Shown here: piece by piece, positions 59,659-64,000 of the stretch
How positions within the stretch are numbered: position 1 is the first letter of the stretch
Layout: each line of letters opens with the position of its first letter
NCBI RefSeq assembly: GCF_900111245.1
Contig: NZ_FOGO01000013.1
Coordinates: 162,172-226,171 of the forward strand
Direction: 5' to 3'
Length of the DNA: 64,000 bases
DNA from: Streptomyces qinglanensis
GTDB lineage: Bacteria > Actinomycetota > Actinomycetes > Streptomycetales > Streptomycetaceae
Translations under genes and position numbers: made by a program
Notes under the pieces: model-generated
Database searches by the model: none
The model's input: the letters and a program-made list of their open reading frames with translations, nothing else
Told to the model about the DNA's origin: nothing

Positions 59659-60396
59659 GTGACCGAAACCCCCGCCCCGCCCGCCCCCAGTTTCCGCAGC
59701 GACATGACGGTCGAGCTGGTGAAGCACAGCGCGTCCGACACCGATGTGCTCTGGGCGGCCCGGGTCTCCACCGCGGGCGAGCAGTCCCTGGACGAGCTGA
59801 ACAAGGACCCGGAGCGCTCCAAAGGGCTGATCAACTTCCTGATGCGGGACCGCCACGGCAGCCCTTTCGAGCACAACTCGCTGACGTTCTTCATCAGCGC
59901 CCCCCTCTTCGTCTTCCGGGAGTTCCACCGGCACCGCGTCGGCTGGTCCTACAACGAGGAATCCGGCCGCTACCGCCAGCTCCAGCCGGTCTTCTACGTC
60001 CCCGACGCCGACCGCAAGCTCGTCCAGCAGGGCCGTCCGGGGAAGTACGAGTTCGTCCCCGGGACCGAGGAGCAGCACGAGCTCACGAGCCGCTCGATGG
60101 CGGACGTCTACCGGAAGGCGTACGAGACCTACGAGGAGATGCTGGCGGCCGGCGTCGCCCGCGAGGTCGCCCGTGCGGTGCTGCCGGTGGGGCTCTACTC
60201 GTCGATGTACGCCACCTGCAACGCCCGGTCCCTGATGCACTTCCTCGGTCTGCGCACCCAGCACGAGCAGGCCAGGGTGCCCAGCTTCCCGCAGCGCGAG
60301 ATCGAGATGGTGGGTGAGCTGATGGAGGAGCAGTGGGCCAAGCTGATGCCGCTGACGCACGCCGCCTTCAACGCCAACGGCCGAGTCGCCCCCTGA
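59659..60396 (+). CDS. thyX: Flavin-dependent thymidylate synthase
   Basis: 245 residues from the GTG at 59659, with GGAAGG 8 bases upstream. It makes dTMP from dUMP using FAD, NADPH and methylene-tetrahydrofolate. The signature region is FHRHRVGWSYNEESGRY (R91-H92-R93 to S102). It has eight residues between RHR and the serine where the usual ThyX motif RHRx7S has seven. The rest (FEHNSLTFFISAPLF; NARSLMHFLGLRTQHEQA) fits the family. A TAGGCT -10-like hexamer lies at 59614-59619. Confidence 0.94.
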   Translation: MTETPAPPAPSFRSDMTVELVKHSASDTDVLWAARVSTAGEQSLDELNKDPERSKGLINFLMRDRHGSPFEHNSLTFFISAPLFVFREFHRHRVGWSYNEESGRYRQLQPVFYVPDADRKLVQQGRPGKYEFVPGTEEQHELTSRSMADVYRKAYETYEEMLAAGVAREVARAVLPVGLYSSMYATCNARSLMHFLGLRTQHEQARVPSFPQREIEMVGELMEEQWAKLMPLTHAAFNANGRVAP

Positions 60397-60523
60397 CGGC
60401 GCCGGCTCCCCGGCGGGCGCCTGCCGGCCCGCCCGCCGAGAGCTGCCTACCGCCGGTCGGCGGGGTCCGGGAGGTGTCCGTATTGCGACGTTTGAAGAAG
60501 TTCATCTAGGGTGATTGTGCGGT

Positions 60524-60561
60524 CCCGGCACTGCCTGAACCCCCGAGCAGGCAGTGCCGGG
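60524..60561. terminator. Hairpin between thyX and dapA
   Basis: Perfect 14-bp arms CCCGGCACTGCCTG (60524-60537) and complement (60548-60561), loop of ten, 128 bases after thyX and 115 before dapA. It could be the thyX terminator or an attenuator in the dapA leader. Confidence 0.65.
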
Positions 60562-60662
60562 GCCCCTCTTCGCACATACCCCGCGCCGGGCCCTCACCGT
60601 GTCGCCGCCGGACTGCCGCCGCATCGACAGCCCCGAGGGAGCATCGTGGGGTGCGCTGCGAG

Positions 60663-60668
60663 TAGCGT
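60663..60668 (+). promoter_or_regulatory. -10-like element immediately before dapA
   Basis: TAGCGT ends seven bases before the dapA ATG (60676). Together with the lack of any ribosome binding site this suggests a leaderless transcript. No good -35 is seen. Confidence 0.4.
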
Positions 60669-60675
60669 GGACCCT

Positions 60676-61575
60676 ATGGCTCCGACCTCCACACCGCAGA
60701 CGCCCTTCGGGCGGGTCCTGACCGCGATGGTCACGCCGTTCACCGCGGACGGCGCGCTCGACCTCGACGGCGCGCAGCAGCTCGCCGCCCACCTGGTGGA
60801 CGCCGGCAACGACGGCCTCGTCGTGAACGGCACCACCGGAGAGTCCCCGACCACCACCGATGCGGAGAAAGCCCAGCTCGTCCAGGCGGTCGTGGAGGCC
60901 GTGGGAGAGCGCGCACACGTAGTCGCCGGAGCCGGCACCAACAACACGGCGCACAGCCTCGAACTGGCCCGCGCCGCGGAGAAGGCAGGAGCACACGGCC
61001 TCCTGGCCGTGACGCCCTACTACAGCAAGCCCCCGCAGGAGGGCCTCTACCGGCACTTCACGGCAATCGCCGACGCCACGGACCTCCCGGTGATGCTCTA
61101 CGACATCCCGGGCCGCAGCGGTGTGCCGATCAACACCGAGACCATCGTCCGGCTCGCCGAGCATCCCCGCATCGTGGCCAACAAGGACGCCAAGGGCGAC
61201 CTGGGCCGCGCGAGCTGGGCCGTCGCCACCAGCGGGCTGGCCTGGTACAGCGGGGACGACATGCTCAACCTGCCGCTGCTGTCCGTGGGCGCCGTCGGAT
61301 TCGTCTCCGTGGTCGGCCACGTCGTCACGCCTGAGCTGCGCGCCCTGCTGGAGGCGCACCTCAGCGGCGACGTCGCCAAGGCCACCGAGATCCACCAGAA
61401 GCTGCTGCCCGTCTTCACCGGCATGTTCCGCACCCAGGGTGTGATCACGACCAAGGCCGCGCTCGACCGTCTGGGCCTCCCGGCCGGACCGCTGCGCCTT
61501 CCGCTGGTCGAGCTGTCCCCGGAGGAGCTGGAGCAGCTCAAGCACGATCTCGCCCACGGCGGGGTACATCTGTAG
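60676..61575 (+). CDS. dapA: 4-hydroxy-tetrahydrodipicolinate synthase
   Basis: 299 residues; condenses pyruvate with aspartate semialdehyde, the first committed step to diaminopimelate and lysine. The (beta/alpha)8 barrel has GTTGESPTTT (52-61), YYSKPPQEGLY, the catalytic tyrosine in LYDIPGRSG (Y142) and the Schiff-base lysine in IVANKDAKGD (K170). The ATG at 60676 has no Shine-Dalgarno sequence but a -10-like hexamer seven bases before it. RNase J follows 180 bases later. Confidence 0.95.
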   Translation: MAPTSTPQTPFGRVLTAMVTPFTADGALDLDGAQQLAAHLVDAGNDGLVVNGTTGESPTTTDAEKAQLVQAVVEAVGERAHVVAGAGTNNTAHSLELARAAEKAGAHGLLAVTPYYSKPPQEGLYRHFTAIADATDLPVMLYDIPGRSGVPINTETIVRLAEHPRIVANKDAKGDLGRASWAVATSGLAWYSGDDMLNLPLLSVGAVGFVSVVGHVVTPELRALLEAHLSGDVAKATEIHQKLLPVFTGMFRTQGVITTKAALDRLGLPAGPLRLPLVELSPEELEQLKHDLAHGGVHL

Positions 61576-61755
61576 ATCTCAGACTTCAACAACTGCATAC
61601 CGCCGGAAACCGGCTGCAGTGCACGACGGACAGTGCCGCAGCCTCACCGAACAAGCACGACACGCACGAACGACACGTGCCGCTGCGTGCGCATCATGAA
61701 TATCGCGCGCCACGTACCCAGGCGGGTGCGTGGCGCGCGTGGTAAGGAGAGTCTT

Positions 61756-63441
61756 TTGAGTCATCCGCACCCTGAGCTGGGCCCGCCACCGAAGCTCCCC
61801 AAGGGGGGCCTGCGCGTCACCCCATTGGGTGGGCTCGGCGAGATCGGCCGCAACATGACCGTCTTCGAGTACGGCGGCAGGCTCCTGATCGTCGACTGCG
61901 GCGTCCTCTTCCCGGAGGAGGAGCAGCCGGGCATCGACCTGATCCTCCCGGATTTCACCTCCCTGCGGGACCGGCTCGACGACATCGACGGCATCGTCCT
62001 CACCCATGGCCACGAGGACCACATCGGTGGCGTCCCCTACCTCCTGCGGGAGAAGGCGGACATCCCGCTGATCGGCTCCAAGCTGACCCTCGCCCTGATC
62101 GAGGCCAAGCTCCAGGAGCACCGGATCCGCCCCTACACCCTCGAGGTCGAGGAGGGGCACCGCGAGCGCGTCGGCCCTTTCGACTGCGAGTTCCTCCCGG
62201 TGAACCACTCCATCCCCGACGCGCTGGCCGTCGCGATCCGCACCCCTGCGGGCATGGTCGTCCACACGGGCGACTTCAAGATGGACCAGTTGCCGATGGA
62301 CGGGCGTCTCACCGACCTGCGGGCCTTCGCCCGTCTCGGTGAAGAGGGCATCGACCTGCTGCTGAGCGACTCGACCAACGCCGAGGTCCCCGGCTTCGTG
62401 CCGCCGGAGCGCGACATCTCCTCGGTGCTGCGCCAGGTCTTCTCCAGCGCCCAGAAGCGGATCATCGTGGCCAGCTTCGCCAGCCACGTCCACCGCATCC
62501 AGCAGATCCTGGACGCCGCGCACGAGCACGGCCGCCGGGTCGCCTTCGTGGGCCGCTCCATGGTCCGCAACATGGGCATCGCCCGGGACCTGGGCTATCT
62601 GCGGGTTCCCGCCGGTCTCGTCGTCGACGTCAAGACCCTCGACGACCTGCCGGACGACGAGGTGGTGCTGGTCTGCACCGGATCCCAGGGTGAGCCCATG
62701 GCCGCCCTGTCCCGGATGGCCAACCGCGACCACCAGATCCGCATCGTCCAGGGAGACACGGTCATCCTGGCCTCGTCCCTCATTCCGGGGAACGAGAACG
62801 CCGTCTACCGAGTGATCAACGGGCTGACCCGCTGGGGCGCCAACGTCGTCCACAAGGGCAATGCGAAGGTGCACGTCTCCGGACACGCCTCCGCGGGCGA
62901 GCTGCTGTACTTCTACAACATCTGCCAGCCGAAGAACCTCATGCCCGTGCACGGCGAGTGGCGGCATCTGCGTGCCAACGCGGAGTTGGGTGCGGCGACC
63001 GGTGTGCCCCACGACCGCATCGTGATCGCCGAGGACGGCGTCGTGGTCGATCTGCTCGACGGCAAGGCGAAGATCAGCGGCAAGGTGCAGGCCGGCTACG
63101 TCTATGTCGACGGCCTCACCGTCGGCGACGTCACCGAGTCCTCCCTGAAGGACCGGCGCATCCTCGGTGACGAGGGCATCATCTCGATCTTCGTCGTGGT
63201 CGACAGCACCACCGGCAAGACCGTGGGCGGCCCCCATCTGCAATCCCGCGGCTCCGGCATCGACGAGGCCGACTTCGCCGCGGTGATTCCGAAGATCGAC
63301 GAGGCGCTCGCCAAGTCCGCCCAGGACGGCGTGGCGGAGACCCATCAGCTCCAGCAGCTGGTGCGGCGCACCGTCGGCAAGTGGGTCTCGGACACCTACC
63401 GTCGTCGTCCGATGATCCTGCCCGTCGTCGTCGAGGTCTGA
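61756..63441 (+). CDS. rnj: Ribonuclease J
   Basis: 561 residues from a TTG at 61756. This start is favoured because AAGGAGA lies five bases upstream and the protein then opens LSHPHPELGPPPKLPKGGLR before the fold. Metallo-beta-lactamase and beta-CASP nuclease with LTHGHEDHIGG (H84-G-H86-E-D88-H89), VVHTGDFK, LLSDSTNAE and SGHASAGEL. It has endo- and 5'-3' exoribonuclease activity and acts in mRNA decay and rRNA maturation. It lies directly upstream of an rrn operon, with a terminator between. PNPase is in the same window. Confidence 0.95.
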   Translation: MSHPHPELGPPPKLPKGGLRVTPLGGLGEIGRNMTVFEYGGRLLIVDCGVLFPEEEQPGIDLILPDFTSLRDRLDDIDGIVLTHGHEDHIGGVPYLLREKADIPLIGSKLTLALIEAKLQEHRIRPYTLEVEEGHRERVGPFDCEFLPVNHSIPDALAVAIRTPAGMVVHTGDFKMDQLPMDGRLTDLRAFARLGEEGIDLLLSDSTNAEVPGFVPPERDISSVLRQVFSSAQKRIIVASFASHVHRIQQILDAAHEHGRRVAFVGRSMVRNMGIARDLGYLRVPAGLVVDVKTLDDLPDDEVVLVCTGSQGEPMAALSRMANRDHQIRIVQGDTVILASSLIPGNENAVYRVINGLTRWGANVVHKGNAKVHVSGHASAGELLYFYNICQPKNLMPVHGEWRHLRANAELGAATGVPHDRIVIAEDGVVVDLLDGKAKISGKVQAGYVYVDGLTVGDVTESSLKDRRILGDEGIISIFVVVDSTTGKTVGGPHLQSRGSGIDEADFAAVIPKIDEALAKSAQDGVAETHQLQQLVRRTVGKWVSDTYRRRPMILPVVVEV

Positions 63442-63444
63442 CGC

Positions 63445-63472
63445 CCCGTGGGCCGCAGCTGCGGCCCACGGG
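63445..63472. terminator. Terminator after RNase J
   Basis: A perfect 28-base palindrome forms a 12-bp stem CCCGTGGGCCGC with an AGCT loop. It is bracketed by CGCCCC (63442-63447) and GGGGCG (63478-63483). It begins three bases after the stop and insulates rnj from the rRNA operon. Confidence 0.88.
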
Positions 63473-63623
63473 AAGGCGGGGCGCCTCGATTTGCTTCCTG
63501 GCGCCCCGCTCCAGTACGTTTACATCTCCACCGCAACGGGAAACCGGGCGCACTACGGCCCGGGGGCATCCCGATGCCAGGAATCCGAAATCGGCTCGGA
63601 AACGAGCAGGATCAAGATTCTGG

Positions 63624-63629
63624 TAAGGT
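63624..63629 (+). promoter_or_regulatory. rrn promoter -10 element
   Basis: TAAGGT, in the context GGTAAGGTCGGAGAC, is about 250 bases before the 16S gene. It is a good vegetative -10; the -35 is not clear. Further rrn promoters may lie in 63484-63623, which contains no gene. Confidence 0.45.
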
Positions 63630-63710
63630 CGGAGACACCGAAAGGGCAAACGTCCGGAGAAACCGGTACTGCATCGTCAGAACCGATTTGTTTCGAAGGA
63701 AGCGTCCGTT

Positions 63711-63735
63711 CCTTGAGAACTCAACAGCGTGCCAA
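63711..63735 (+). promoter_or_regulatory. rrn leader with boxA-like antitermination element
   Basis: CCTTGAGAACTCAACAGCGT is the actinobacterial rRNA leader segment related to boxA, bound by Nus factors for antitermination. It is followed by AAAGTCAACGCCAGATATGT. It lies about 145 bases before the mature 16S 5' end, in the part of the leader that pairs to form the RNase III stem. Confidence 0.7.
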
Positions 63736-63877
63736 AAGTCAACGCCAGATATGTTGATACCCCGACCTGCCGAGTGTTCGGCGGGTTGAGGTTCCTTTGA
63801 AATACACAACAGCGAGGACGCTGTGAACCGGGGGATTATTCCTCCTCCGGTTCCGCTCTTCCTGTGGATGGAAGCAT

Positions 63878-64000
63878 TCACGGAGAGTTTGATCCTGGCT
63901 CAGGACGAACGCTGGCGGCGTGCTTAACACATGCAAGTCGAACGATGAAGCCGCTTCGGTGGTGGATTAGTGGCGAACGGGTGAGTAACACGTGGGCAAT
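63878..64000 (+). rRNA. rrs: 16S ribosomal RNA, 5' end (cut by the window edge)
   Basis: From TCACGGAGAGTTTGATCCTG the sequence is the conserved 16S start, including GCTCAGGACGAACGCTGGCG and AACACATGCAAGTCGAACG, followed by the V1 region (GATGAAGCCGCTTCGGTGGT) typical of Streptomyces. Only about 123 bases are inside the window. It is the first gene of a 16S-23S-5S operon that continues to the right. Confidence 0.97.

Overview
The window is chromosomal DNA of a Streptomyces-like actinomycete. Codons are strongly GC-ending (about 70% GC where I counted), GTG and even TTG starts are common, and ribosome binding sites are GGAGG-like. The gene order (dxr-rseP-ispG-proS, rimP-nusA-ylxR-infB-rbfA-truB-ribF, an ESX locus, rpsO-pnp, dapB-thyX-dapA-RNase J, then an rrn operon) matches what I remember of the SCO5676-SCO5745 region of S. 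coelicolor. That comparison is from memory and was not run.

Layout. 0.5-11.5 kb: nitrogen and carbon metabolism and regulation. It holds gabT, a divergent membrane P-loop ATPase, a PucR regulator, an aldehyde dehydrogenase (probably the second step of GABA breakdown), and a TetR-phosphotriesterase-like-metallophosphoesterase set. 11.8-21.3 kb: acyl-CoA dehydrogenase, the MEP-pathway genes dxr and ispG separated by a site-2 protease, two GNAT proteins and proS. 21.4-23.6 kb (minus strand): a kinase-like protein and a lipoprotein/DUF4439 pair. 23.9-32.3 kb: the nusA-infB translation and ribosome-maturation cluster, ending in truB and ribF.

32.5-52.8 kb is a type VII secretion (ESX) locus in several transcription units. 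A leftward unit holds eccE, a conserved unknown and an EspI-like MinD-domain protein. A rightward unit holds eccB and mycP. A rightward accessory module follows: two secretion-associated helical proteins, a second mycosin, and the WXG100 pair esxB/esxA. Then come an orphan DUF397 gene, leftward eccC and rightward eccD. The accessory module (about 41.5-46.1 kb) has clearly lower GC than its surroundings (56% against 70% over matched 180-base stretches of the two mycosin genes). It looks like an exchangeable substrate cassette set inside conserved core machinery.

52.9-63.4 kb: rpsO-pnp and an M16 peptidase, dapB, three small membrane-protein genes, thyX, dapA and ribonuclease J. The last 120 bases are the 5' end of a 16S rRNA gene, preceded by an rrn leader with a boxA-like element.

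The two signals I find most worth following are the low-GC ESX cassette with its second mycosin, and a chain of three tiny ATGA-overlapping reading frames just upstream of infB. I see no insertion sequence, CRISPR array, tRNA gene or prophage. Starts were moved downstream wherever long open frames ran far beyond the family's normal N-terminus, which is common at this GC content.
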